A program made the translations under genes and the position numbers. 64,000 nucleotides of DNA from UBA3069 sp050633465 (GTDB taxonomy: Bacteria; Pseudomonadota; Alphaproteobacteria; Rhodobacterales; Rhodobacteraceae): positions 62,001 to 126,000 of the forward strand of contig JBOEGO010000020.1 of NCBI GenBank assembly GCA_050633465.1. The letters are read 5' to 3'. The notes beneath the pieces are model-generated. The model saw nothing but the letters and a program-made list of their open reading frames with translations, made no database searches and was not told where the DNA came from. Positions 1-8,811 of the stretch are shown here, piece by piece (position 1 is the first letter of the stretch; each line of letters begins with the position of its first letter).

Positions 1-2811
1 ACCCACACCCGATTCCGACAGTGCGAAATAGATGTAGCGGTCACGGATCGCGCCATCGCCGCCGGTCATCACATCGGCACCCAGACCACCATAAAGCGCA
101 TCTGCCCCACCTTCGCCAAACAGGAAATCATCGCCTGCGCGGCCATACAAACGGTCGGAAAAGATGCCGGTGTGGAATTCGTTTCCGGCCGCATCGCCGC
201 GCAACTGGTCAGGGCCGCGTCCGGTTTGGAACACCTCGATATTGGCATAGGTGTCGCCCACCGCATCGCCCAGATCGAATGCATCGTTTTGCAAATCGAC
301 CATGACGCGGCGGTCGGTGGACATATAGCTGACCACATCAATGCCGTCGCCGCCATCCAGGAAATCAGCCCCTGCGCCGCCATCCAGCGTGTCGTCACCC
401 GCCCCGCCGAACACGGCATCGTCGCCGGTGCTGCCCAGCATACTATCCGCACCGCCAAGGCCGAACAGGATGTTGCTGCCTGCGTCGCCTGTGACGGTGT
501 CGTTGCCCTCGGTGCCCTGGAACGACAGGGTGCTGTCGTCATCCTCGATCACCGCAGTGGCGCTGCGGTTGGCGAATGTCAGACCGGTTTCATCGGCCAC
601 GGCGATGTTGACGGTCAGGTCTTCGTCGATTTCCACGGTTTCATCGCCGCGCACCTGCACGGTGATGGTCTGGCGGGTGTCGCCTGCTGCAAATTCCACC
701 GAACCGGACATGCCATTGGCAATATCCGTGCCGTTCACGTCACCCGACAGGGTGTAGGTGACGGTCAGGGCGGCGGTTGCATCGCCCAGACGGTCCACCG
801 TGAACAGGAAGGACGAATTGCCGCTGTCGCCTTCCTCTAGCTGGCCGGGTGCGGTGACCAGCAGCGTTGTGGGCGAGGTCGGCGCGTCGGTCGGATCGGT
901 CGATCCTGTCGGGGTGGCGGCAACCATGGATGCGCCGTTCACATAGGCCGAATCCCCCGTCAGGGCGAAATCAAGGATCGCCGCCTCGAGCAGGACCGGA
1001 TCGGTGATACCGGCGGCAAGGGCGCGGGCCTCGGCGGCGGCGCGCACATCGGCGGGCAGATCATCAACCGTGATCACCCCGCGCGGATAGCTGGGATCCT
1101 GCCAATCGGCGGTGGTTTCACCCGCGCCGCGATCAAACAGGTCGGTCGCATCCGTGATCCGCCACGCATCGGCATAGGTGGTATATAGTTCGCCGTAATC
1201 AATGGGTTGCGTCAGAATGGTGCCATCGGGCAGGGCCAGATCATTGGCGGTGTCGCCATCGGCATTGCCCAGCAGACCACGCACAGACCCCGCAGGGCGC
1301 GCCGGATCAAGGAAGGCGCAGACGTTCATGCTTCCGATGTCATTGACGCCGACAACGACCTGTTCGCCATTGGCCAGCACCACGGTATACATGCCGCCGG
1401 TGAAATAGATTTCAGCGCCGCCACCTATGTCGGCAGGGCCGGTCAGGGCGGTTATGCCCACCTCGACCCCGTCCACGGTCACGGGAATATGGCGGGCGGC
1501 GTCGATCACCACGCGGGTGCCGCCGATGTCCATCGCCACAACGGTGGTCGAGGACACAACATCCGATACAGGTTCGGTGCGGATCTGGATGGTCAGCGGA
1601 TCGCCGGATGTGGTTTCCAGCAGGGTGAATTCGCCCACCGCCTGAAAATCATATCCCAGCCCGTCCAGCGTGACCAAATGCGGATCGCCGAAAATATCGG
1701 CCTCTAGCCCGGTAAAGGGATCGGGCGGCGCGACGAAATCATCATCCAGTATGGTGCCAAAGCCCTGACGCGAGCCATAAACCACAGGCACGCCAGTCGA
1801 CGCGACAGCATCATGGATGGTGACGATGATCTGTTCGTCGGGTTCCACCACGGTATCGCCCGTGACCTGCAATGTGACGGTCTGGCTGATTTCGCCCGCG
1901 GCAAAGGTCACGCTGCCTGCCAGCGGCAGGGTGGCGGTGACATCGCCGGAATCAGCGGGGTTGGGCGGAAATCCGAATGCGGTCCAATCCACCGTCAGGG
2001 TGCCGTCGGTATCGCCATAGCGGTCGATGGTGAACACCATATCGACGGTGCCTGCATCGCCTTCGACCACATCACCAGCCGAACGGATGGCAAGGGTTTG
2101 CGGCACGCCGCCGTTGCGGACCTCGAATGCCCACAACCCGTCTTCTCCGGTGTTGCCCTCGGTTGTTTCCAGCGCCAGCAGCGCGTCCTGATTGCCCGAT
2201 TGGGGCAGTTCGAAAAATGTGCCAGCGGCGTTGCCTGCGGAATACCCCGCATGGGCAGGCGTGCCGCCCAAACCGCCAGACCCGCCAGATGCGCCGCCCG
2301 TGGTCCAGTCGATCCACTCATAGCGGAAATAGATGTCGAAATCGCCCGAGGTGCGGCCCGGATCATTCGACGCATCCTCGATCACCAGCTGGAATGCATT
2401 CACGCGGTCCATGCCGTTGGAATAATACCCGACATCATCCCATGTGATGACCATGCGGTCATTGCCCACGTCCAGATCATACCAGACGAGGTTGGTGCCC
2501 TGCGATGTGCCGCCCGCCGAAATGGTCGACGTGGTCGAGCGCGTATCGACATCGCCCCAATAGGGGAAAATGCCGGGTGTCGTGCCTTCGGAAATCGTTG
2601 AGGGGGTAAAGGTGCCCAGCCGGTTGTCAAAGGTGACAGACCCGTTGTTATTGACCCAGAGCGAGCTGTAGGTTTCGCCGAAGAAGTTCAAACCGTTCTC
2701 GAACACGGTGGAAATGTCGATGTTTCCGGTTGAACTGTCATCGTTGCGCCCCAGAAAGTTTTCGCCGAAACCGGCGTCGCCACCTAGGGTGCGGATAAGG
2801 GAAGTAGCCAT
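1..2811 (-). CDS. Large secreted NIDO / Calx-beta / VWD / RTX protein, partial (C-terminus beyond window)
   Basis: The reading frame is open from the ATG at 2811 to base 1, giving 937 codons without the C-terminus. Domains I can read, in order: a nidogen-like NIDO region at about residues 35-200 (FFGETYSSLWVNNNGSVTF); a Calx-beta repeat at about 240-335; a von Willebrand type D domain at about 368-510, starting with the hallmark GDPHLVTLDG and ending near GLLGNADGD; a second Calx-beta at about 645-740; and RTX nonapeptides (GGAGDDTLDGG type) from about 762. RTX repeats bind calcium and usually mark type I secretion substrates. There is no N-terminal signal peptide, which fits export by a C-terminal signal that would lie off the window. 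A role as an extracellular adhesin is inferred from the domains. Confidence 0.88.
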   Translation of the reverse strand, partial: MATSLIRTLGGDAGFGENFLGRNDDSSTGNIDISTVFENGLNFFGETYSSLWVNNNGSVTFDNRLGTFTPSTISEGTTPGIFPYWGDVDTRSTTSTISAGGTSQGTNLVWYDLDVGNDRMVITWDDVGYYSNGMDRVNAFQLVIEDASNDPGRTSGDFDIYFRYEWIDWTTGGASGGSGGLGGTPAHAGYSAGNAAGTFFELPQSGNQDALLALETTEGNTGEDGLWAFEVRNGGVPQTLAIRSAGDVVEGDAGTVDMVFTIDRYGDTDGTLTVDWTAFGFPPNPADSGDVTATLPLAGSVTFAAGEISQTVTLQVTGDTVVEPDEQIIVTIHDAVASTGVPVVYGSRQGFGTILDDDFVAPPDPFTGLEADIFGDPHLVTLDGLGYDFQAVGEFTLLETTSGDPLTIQIRTEPVSDVVSSTTVVAMDIGGTRVVIDAARHIPVTVDGVEVGITALTGPADIGGGAEIYFTGGMYTVVLANGEQVVVGVNDIGSMNVCAFLDPARPAGSVRGLLGNADGDTANDLALPDGTILTQPIDYGELYTTYADAWRITDATDLFDRGAGETTADWQDPSYPRGVITVDDLPADVRAAAEARALAAGITDPVLLEAAILDFALTGDSAYVNGASMVAATPTGSTDPTDAPTSPTTLLVTAPGQLEEGDSGNSSFLFTVDRLGDATAALTVTYTLSGDVNGTDIANGMSGSVEFAAGDTRQTITVQVRGDETVEIDEDLTVNIAVADETGLTFANRSATAVIEDDDSTLSFQGTEGNDTVTGDAGSNILFGLGGADSMLGSTGDDAVFGGAGDDTLDGGAGADFLDGGDGIDVVSYMSTDRRVMVDLQNDAFDLGDAVGDTYANIEVFQTGRGPDQLRGDAAGNEFHTGIFSDRLYGRAGDDFLFGEGGADALYGGLGADVMTGGDGAIRDRYIYFALSESGVG

Positions 2812-3245
2812 AGCAGACTCCTGTGTAATGTTGTGTCGTTAAAGAAATCGAACCGAACAGAGTGAAATCGTGGCCCAACCCATAGAAATCCCCGAGCCAC
2901 GAAAGGGGTGCGCGTTACGGAACCGTAAATACCAATTCAGAATATCGCATATGAATAAATTAACTTTGATCTAGCGCAATGATGCGCGGTTTGCCGCATC
3001 TGTCAAGATGACAGAAATTTAGGCGATTCAAGTAAGGGGTTGATCCGCTTGGCTATTCGATTGGCAGCCGGGATGGTTTTGATAAAGTTTTTTTGCGCAA
3101 CTAAAAAAGGTGACCCGTGTAGACATATTGTAGCGGCTGCATTCCCCGCAGGCGGAACTGTCGGAGGGCGAAATTGTCACCCCTTCCGAACGCCCCTCGT
3201 GTGTTGGATATGTGCTGAACCGGCTAAAGGAATGCGGGTTGGGTG
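2812..3245. other. Intergenic region upstream of the RTX gene
   Basis: About 430 bases without a convincing gene. The stretch near 2930-3020 is AT-richer than its surroundings and holds a perfect palindrome at 2999-3015. It lies upstream of the leftward RTX gene and probably carries its promoter. A 68-codon open frame at 3040-3246 on the plus strand has no recognisable protein features and I do not call it. Confidence 0.5.
2999..3015. promoter_or_regulatory. Perfect inverted repeat, candidate operator
   Basis: TCTGTCA-AGA-TGACAGA is a perfect palindrome with 7-base arms and a 3-base centre, about 190 bases upstream of the start of the RTX gene. The form is typical of a dimeric repressor site. 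The regulator is unknown. Confidence 0.35.
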
Positions 3246-3502
3246 ATAGTGCCGCGCCGGATCCGGTGGTTATGACGCCGGTCGGGGCATTGCTAAATCC
3301 CGCTTGTGGCTAATGAGGAAAAAGCTGGTCAGGATGATCACGGTCAGCGCCAGCAACACGGTTGAAATCGCGTTGATTTCGGGTGTCAGGGCGCGGTGCA
3401 ACTGGCTCTGTTGAACGAACAGATCAGCAGCAACACCGGCAACACCTGCGCGGGCGCTGACAACAGCCAGCCATTGGCGGTTTTTGAACGTGGTTTGTTC
3501 AT
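3246..3502 (-). pseudogene. Remnant of ABC transporter permease(s), possibly of polyamine type
   Basis: An ATG at 3502 opens a frame reading MNKPRSKTANGWLLSAPAQ followed by a hydrophobic run. This resembles the N-terminus of a PotB-type permease, but it stops after 38 codons. A shifted frame then reads TPEINAISTVLLALTVIILT and FFLISHKRD before its stop, which resembles the C-terminal membrane helix of a PotC-type permease. The simplest reading is an internal deletion that joined the start of one permease to the end of another, plus a frame change. It lies just downstream of the two polyamine biosynthesis genes, which suits a lost polyamine transporter. The family call rests on short stretches only. 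Confidence 0.45.
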
Positions 3503-3573
3503 TCTGCCAGCACCCGCACAGCGGTGGTTTCGATGTTGCCCGCGCCGATGTTTATGCTTTCAGGGCGCAGCGG

Positions 3574-4818
3574 TCAGGCGTTCCATGCCGTGTCTGTTCC
3601 GCCCAACCCGCCGATCTGTATCCGTGTGGGCAGGCCGATCCGGTCCAGCAGGGTAAAGAACGGTTTCGGGTCCAGCTCTTCGACGTTTTTCATGGTTTTC
3701 GCGTCCCATTCACCGCTGGCCACCAGCATGGCGGCAGCCACGGGCGGCACGCCTGCGGTATATGAAATGCCCTGCGATCCGACCTCGGCATATGCTTCTG
3801 TGTGATCGGCGACATTGTAAACGAACACCTCGAAATCCTGCCCGTCTTTGGTGCCCTTGACCAGATCACCGATGCAGGTTTTGCCGGTGTAATCGGGGGC
3901 AAGGCTGGACGGGTCGGGCAACACGGCCTTGACCAGTTTCAGCGGCACCACCTCTAGCCCCTCGGCGGTTTTGACGGGCTGTTCGGACAGCAGGCCCAGG
4001 TTTTGCAACACGGTGAATACGTTGATGTAATGTTCACCGAACCCCATCCAGAACCGCACATCGGCTTGCGGGTAATTGGCGGCCAGCGAATGCACCTCGT
4101 CATGGCCGGATTGATAGGCGCGCTGCTGGCCGACAACCGGCAGATCCCAATCGCGCCCCGATGCAAACATCGACGTTTCCTTCCACTGCTGGTCTTCCCA
4201 ATAGTAGACCGTGCCGGTGAATTCGCGGAAATTGATTTCGGGATCGAAATTGGTGGCGAAATATTTGCCGTGACTGCCTGCGTTGATGTCAACGATGTCG
4301 ATGGATTTGACCTCGTCCATCATATCGGCGGCGAAACGGGCGAATGCGTTGACCACACCGGGGTCGAACCCCGCGCCCAAAATTGCGGTTATGCCCTTTT
4401 CAGCGCAGATATCGCGCTTTTTCCATTCGTAATTGCCATACCACGGCGGGGTTTCACAGATTTTGGCGGGATCTTCGTGGATGGCGGTGTCGATATAGGC
4501 GGCGCCGGTTTCGATACAGGCATCCAGCACAGTCATGTTAACGAATGCGCTGCCGACGTTAATCACGATCTGCGCGCCGGTTTTGCGGATCAATTCGGCC
4601 ACGGCGGCGCTGTTCATCGCGTCCACCTGGTGCGCATCCAGAACGCCCTGTTGTTTCATCGCGCCCTTGGCCTGGACCGATGCGATGATGGCATCGCATT
4701 TGTCCAGCGTGCGGCTGGCGATATGGATATCACCCAAAATATCGTTATTTTGCGCACATTTATGCGCCACGACCTGAGCGACGCCACCTGCGCCGATGAT
4801 AAGAACGTTCTTTTTCAT
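3574..4818 (-). CDS. Carboxynorspermidine/carboxyspermidine dehydrogenase (saccharopine dehydrogenase family)
   Basis: This 414-residue protein starts with a Rossmann NAD(P) motif (VLIIGAGGVAQVVAHKCA). It has the conserved middle of the family (AILGAGFDPGVVNAFARF) and the family's usual length. The enzyme reductively condenses a diamine with aspartate semialdehyde to give carboxynorspermidine or carboxyspermidine. GGAGG lies about 11 bases before the ATG at 4818. Upstream, 63 bases away and on the same strand, is the matching decarboxylase, so the two steps of this route to norspermidine or spermidine are together. The sequence does not tell which diamine is used. Confidence 0.88.
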   Translation of the reverse strand: MKKNVLIIGAGGVAQVVAHKCAQNNDILGDIHIASRTLDKCDAIIASVQAKGAMKQQGVLDAHQVDAMNSAAVAELIRKTGAQIVINVGSAFVNMTVLDACIETGAAYIDTAIHEDPAKICETPPWYGNYEWKKRDICAEKGITAILGAGFDPGVVNAFARFAADMMDEVKSIDIVDINAGSHGKYFATNFDPEINFREFTGTVYYWEDQQWKETSMFASGRDWDLPVVGQQRAYQSGHDEVHSLAANYPQADVRFWMGFGEHYINVFTVLQNLGLLSEQPVKTAEGLEVVPLKLVKAVLPDPSSLAPDYTGKTCIGDLVKGTKDGQDFEVFVYNVADHTEAYAEVGSQGISYTAGVPPVAAAMLVASGEWDAKTMKNVEELDPKPFFTLLDRIGLPTRIQIGGLGGTDTAWNA

Positions 4819-4881
4819 GTAACCAAGGAACCTCCGTAGGGTTGTTTTCGGATCGGTAGTATAGCGGGTATTATTGCGGCG

Positions 4882-5976
4882 TTATGACAGCGCGGCGGCA
4901 AATTCATCATAGCCGAAATCGCGCACAAGGCGCGTGGAGCCATCCAGTTCGCGCAGCGCGATGGCGGGCATTTTCACACCGTTGAACCAGTTTTTCTTAA
5001 CCATAGTATAGCCTGCGGCGTCCTGAAATGACAGGCGGTCACCGGGTTGAACGGGGGCCGCGAATTTGAATTCGCCGAAAATATCACCGGCAAGGCAGGA
5101 TTTGCCGCAAATCATCCATTCCTGATCGCCCTGTTCCTGCATTTTCGCGCTTTCGCGGTAAATCAACAGATCCAGCATATGCGCCTCGATCGAGCTGTCG
5201 ACGATAGCCAGATTTTTACCGTTGAACAGTGTGTCCAGCACGGTGACCTCTAACGTGGTGGAATTGGTGATCGCGGCTTCGCCCGGTTCAAGATAGACCT
5301 GCACACCGTTGGTATCGCTGAACCTTTTCAACCGGTCGGCCAGTCGGTCCAGCGGGTAACCATCGCCCGTGAAATGGATGCCGCCGCCAAGCGATATCCA
5401 GTCCAGTTCGCGGATCAGATGGCCGAAACGCTGTTCAATCAGCGACAGCATCGCATCGAACCGTTCGAAATCGTCGTTTTCGCAATTGTTGTGGAACATC
5501 ATGCCGCTGATGCGGTCCATCACCTGTGCAATGCGGTCGGGGTCATGTTCGCCAAGGCGCGAAAACGGGCGCGCCGGATCGGCCAGATCGAAATCGCTGG
5601 TGGACACGCCGGGATTGACCCGCAGCCCGCGAATATGGCCCGCGCTGGCGGCATCGAAACGGTTTAGCTGGCCAATGGTGTTGAATATGATCTTATCCGA
5701 ATGGGCCAGCACCTCGGTTATTTCGTGATCGGCGTAAGCCACTGAATAAGCGTGGGTTTCACCGGGGAATTTTTCGCGCCCCAGCCGGACCTCATACAAT
5801 GACGACGAGGTGGTGCCATCCATGTAATCCGACATGAAATCAAACACCGACCATGTGGCGAAACATTTCAGCGCCAGCAGGGCCTTGGCGCCCGATGCCT
5901 CGCGAAGCCACGCGATTTTTTCCATATTCGGCAGCAGCTTGGCCTTGTCGATCAGGTAATATGGCGTCTGGATCAT
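4882..5976 (-). CDS. nspC: Carboxynorspermidine/carboxyspermidine decarboxylase
   Basis: This is a PLP-dependent decarboxylase of the alanine racemase fold, 364 residues from the start chosen here. LLALKCFATW holds the PLP lysine, SLGGGIHFTGDGYP is the glycine-rich phosphate-binding loop, and YLEPGEA is also family-typical. It removes the carboxyl group made by the dehydrogenase downstream to yield norspermidine or spermidine. An ATG at 5988 is also in frame, but GGGGGAT lies just ahead of the ATG at 5976, so I prefer 5976. It is followed on the same strand by its partner, probably in one transcript. Confidence 0.88.
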   Translation of the reverse strand: MIQTPYYLIDKAKLLPNMEKIAWLREASGAKALLALKCFATWSVFDFMSDYMDGTTSSSLYEVRLGREKFPGETHAYSVAYADHEITEVLAHSDKIIFNTIGQLNRFDAASAGHIRGLRVNPGVSTSDFDLADPARPFSRLGEHDPDRIAQVMDRISGMMFHNNCENDDFERFDAMLSLIEQRFGHLIRELDWISLGGGIHFTGDGYPLDRLADRLKRFSDTNGVQVYLEPGEAAITNSTTLEVTVLDTLFNGKNLAIVDSSIEAHMLDLLIYRESAKMQEQGDQEWMICGKSCLAGDIFGEFKFAAPVQPGDRLSFQDAAGYTMVKKNWFNGVKMPAIALRELDGSTRLVRDFGYDEFAAALS

Positions 5977-6049
5977 GCTATCCCCCATGGGTCCAATGGC
6001 AGAACCGGCGATGTAGCGCCGCGCCCCCCGTCAGGCAAGAAAAACCGCG

Positions 6050-6856
6050 CTAACCGCCGTAAAGCGTCTTTATTTTGGCAGGTTCGATGCCGAAACGCTG
6101 ACGAAAGGCGCGTTTGGTTTCGGCGTCCATGCGCTTCATATCATAGGGTTTTGTGCCGTCTTTCTGGCGCGAGTCGTTGAAATTATTGATGCCGCGAATG
6201 AACATGGCATCATCGGCAAAACTGACCACCGCCATTGCGCGGGGCAGTTTGTTATGGCTGAAATTCATCACCGTCAGGTCAACATCCGGGGCGAATGCAA
6301 TGGCCAGTGCGGGGGTCCAGCAGGGTTCGTCGATTTCGCCAAACATCATGCCCTTTTCATCGGGGCTGACCACGTATCCCTTGCGAAAATCCAGCGCGAC
6401 ATGGCGGCGGCCCTGTAAAAACGGGACCAGTTTTTCACCGTCACGGCGCAGTTTTTCCACGAAATCAACGGCCACGGCATCATCGTCATCCAGCCGGAAT
6501 TGCAGGCAAAATTCGCCATTGTCCAGCCGCACACCGTTGATTGCGTCGCGCATCACGGCGCGGTGGCGGCGCGGTTCCCATGCTTCGACCAGTATCTGGG
6601 GCACGCCTGACACCAGATCCATCAACCGGCGGCGCGCCACATCGGGCATCAGGGTGGAAATCACGATCAAAAAGGTGAAATCGGGGTCTGTTTGCGCCTT
6701 GATCGACGGCAGGGTGAAGCTTTCAAAGGTGCGGAACCGCTCCTCCAGCCGGTCGGCATCAAACAGATATGCGGCGCGTTCTTCTGGGGTGTCGTGTTCC
6801 ACCTGAAACCCGCCCGTGCCCACATAGGAAAAGCGGCAAATTCCAATCACTTGCAT
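6050..6856 (-). CDS. Putative rhamnosyltransferase family protein
   Basis: 268 residues from the ATG at 6856, which has GGAGGAA five bases upstream. The frame is open further but shows no coding character there. The N-terminal pattern (IGICRFSYVGTGGFQ), the stretch SFTLPSIKAQTDPDFTF and the acidic run FRLDDDDAVAVDFV resemble the GT-A-like putative rhamnosyltransferase family. The DDDD run probably holds the metal and sugar-nucleotide site. The donor and acceptor are unknown. It is transcribed divergently from argS with about 135 bases between them, and no polysaccharide genes are adjacent. Confidence 0.7.
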   Translation of the reverse strand: MQVIGICRFSYVGTGGFQVEHDTPEERAAYLFDADRLEERFRTFESFTLPSIKAQTDPDFTFLIVISTLMPDVARRRLMDLVSGVPQILVEAWEPRRHRAVMRDAINGVRLDNGEFCLQFRLDDDDAVAVDFVEKLRRDGEKLVPFLQGRRHVALDFRKGYVVSPDEKGMMFGEIDEPCWTPALAIAFAPDVDLTVMNFSHNKLPRAMAVVSFADDAMFIRGINNFNDSRQKDGTKPYDMKRMDAETKRAFRQRFGIEPAKIKTLYGG

Positions 6857-6991
6857 GTCGTTCCTCCGATGCCAGTTGCGGTGACTATACAGCCCCCGCG
6901 CGCATCGGCAACGGTTGCGATGGGGCAGGGCGCTTGTTCGCCTGCGCAACATCCGCTAGACGGGCCGCAATCGCGTGAAGATGAGGCCACC

Positions 6992-8719
6992 ATGACCCAA
7001 ACGACCCTTGCCCAACAGGTTGAAACCCTTTGTCAGGCGGCATTTGCCGCGTCGGGGTTTGATGCGTCATTGGGGGCGGTGAAAACATCCGATCGCCCCG
7101 ATCTGGCTGATTTTCAATGCAATGGTTTGCTGGCCGCGGCCAAGCAATACAAGGTGAACCCCCGCGCCGCCGCGCAAGAGATGCTGGCAAAGTTCGAGGG
7201 CAACGGGCTGGCCGAGGTATCCATCGCCGGCCCCGGTTTTCTGAATTTCCGCATTCTGCCCGATGCGATGCTGGCGCAGGCCGTGGCGCATTCGTCGGAT
7301 GATCGCAGCCTTGTGCCAACCGCCGCGCCGCAGCAATTTTTGCTGGATTACGGCGGGCCTAACGTCGCCAAGGAAATGCATGTCGGGCATTTGCGCTCGT
7401 CCATCGTGGGGCAGGCGCTGCATGATATTCTGGCATTTGCGGGCCATAGCACGGCGGGTGATGTGCATCTGGGCGATTGGGGGCTGCAACTGGGCCTGTT
7501 GATCACCTTGATTGAAGAAGAACAAGCGCACCTGCTGGATGATCCGGATAACGCGCCCTTGACGATGGAAGATTTGCAAGCCTGGTATCCCGCCGCATCG
7601 GCCAGATCCAAGGAGGACGCCGCATTTCTGGACCGTGCGCGCAGCACCACGCAGGCGATGCAAACGCGCCAGGGTGCCTATTACGCCATGTGGAAACGCA
7701 TCGTCGATGTGTCCTCTGTTGCGTTGCAGCGTGATTTCGCCCGTTTGGGGGTTTCGTTCGATTTCTGGTATGGCGAAAGCCGGTATCAGGCCGCGCTAGA
7801 CGGGCTGGTCACCCAGTTGATGGACAAGGGCGACGCGGTGGTCGATGACGGCGCGGTTATCATTCGCCTGCCCGAGGATGCAGGCGATATCCCGCCCCTG
7901 ATGCTGCGCAATTCCAAGGGCGGATATGGGTATGGCGCCACCGATCTGGCCACGATTGATGAACGCACGGGCGAAAACCGCCCCGATGCGGTGCTATATG
8001 TGGTCGATGCGCGCCAACGCACCCATTTTCAACAGGTGTTTGCGGCGGCCCAGAAAACCGGATTGGACCGTGGCACCGCGCTGGAACATATCGCGTTCGG
8101 CACGGTCAACGGCCCCGATGGCAAACCGTTCAAAACCCGCGCGGGCGGGGTGATGCGCCTGTCGGAACTGATGGATATGATGCATGACGCCGCCAAAGCG
8201 CGGCTGGCCGAGGGCAGCGACCTGACCGGCGATGCATTGGACAAAACCGCCGAGGAAATCGCCGTGGGTGCGGTGAAATTCGGCGAGCTGAGCCATGACC
8301 GCGAAAGCAACTATATATTTGATATGGAACAGTTTTTGCGGTTCGAGGGCAAAACCGGACCCTATCTGCAATATACTGCCGTGCGCATTCGCAGCCTGTT
8401 CGCCCGCGCCGCTGCGGCGGGGGTGACACCCGGTGATATCACCGAACTGGGCGACAATGCCCGCGAATTGATCCTGTGCGCTGATGATCTGCCCGCGCAA
8501 CTGGCCCGCACGATTGATGCGCGCAAACCTTCGGTTCTGGCGATGCATTTGTATGCGCTGGCCAACCGGATGAACCAGTTTTACACCGCCAATAAGGTGC
8601 TGGCCGATGATGTCAGCCCCGCACAGGCTGCCGCACGTTTGGGCCTGTTGAAAATGGCGGAATCGCAGCTGGTTATGGGGCTTGGCATTCTGGGTATTCC
8701 GGTGCCCGACCGCATGTAA
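6992..8719 (+). CDS. argS: Arginyl-tRNA synthetase
   Basis: Class I aminoacyl-tRNA synthetase of 575 residues that charges tRNA-Arg. Visible parts are the N-terminal additional domain (residues 1-100), the HIGH-type motif HVGHLRSS following LLDYGGPNVAKEM, the KMSKS-equivalent loop GKPFKTRAGG, and a C-terminal DALR anticodon-binding domain that includes YFTANKVL-like residues (FYTANKVLADD). I start at the ATG at 6992 after GATGAGG. The frame is open upstream to 6692, but that part lies over the divergent gene and has no ArgRS similarity. It is probably a single-gene transcript. Confidence 0.96.
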   Translation: MTQTTLAQQVETLCQAAFAASGFDASLGAVKTSDRPDLADFQCNGLLAAAKQYKVNPRAAAQEMLAKFEGNGLAEVSIAGPGFLNFRILPDAMLAQAVAHSSDDRSLVPTAAPQQFLLDYGGPNVAKEMHVGHLRSSIVGQALHDILAFAGHSTAGDVHLGDWGLQLGLLITLIEEEQAHLLDDPDNAPLTMEDLQAWYPAASARSKEDAAFLDRARSTTQAMQTRQGAYYAMWKRIVDVSSVALQRDFARLGVSFDFWYGESRYQAALDGLVTQLMDKGDAVVDDGAVIIRLPEDAGDIPPLMLRNSKGGYGYGATDLATIDERTGENRPDAVLYVVDARQRTHFQQVFAAAQKTGLDRGTALEHIAFGTVNGPDGKPFKTRAGGVMRLSELMDMMHDAAKARLAEGSDLTGDALDKTAEEIAVGAVKFGELSHDRESNYIFDMEQFLRFEGKTGPYLQYTAVRIRSLFARAAAAGVTPGDITELGDNARELILCADDLPAQLARTIDARKPSVLAMHLYALANRMNQFYTANKVLADDVSPAQAAARLGLLKMAESQLVMGLGILGIPVPDRM

Positions 8720-8811
8720 CGCGGCGCAACTGCTTGGCATTGTCAATTTGATCTTGGGTTCATGTGCCGCGATGGGGTAAACCCCCCGCAGAAATCCGGG
8801 GGAGGAAAACC

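Noticed and set aside
3040..3246. 68-codon open frame on the plus strand
   Set aside because: No family likeness, no clear ribosome-binding site, unusual composition.
6692..6991. Open frame extending argS upstream by 100 codons
   Set aside because: It overlaps the divergent glycosyltransferase gene, has no ArgRS similarity, and a proper start with a ribosome-binding site lies at 6992.
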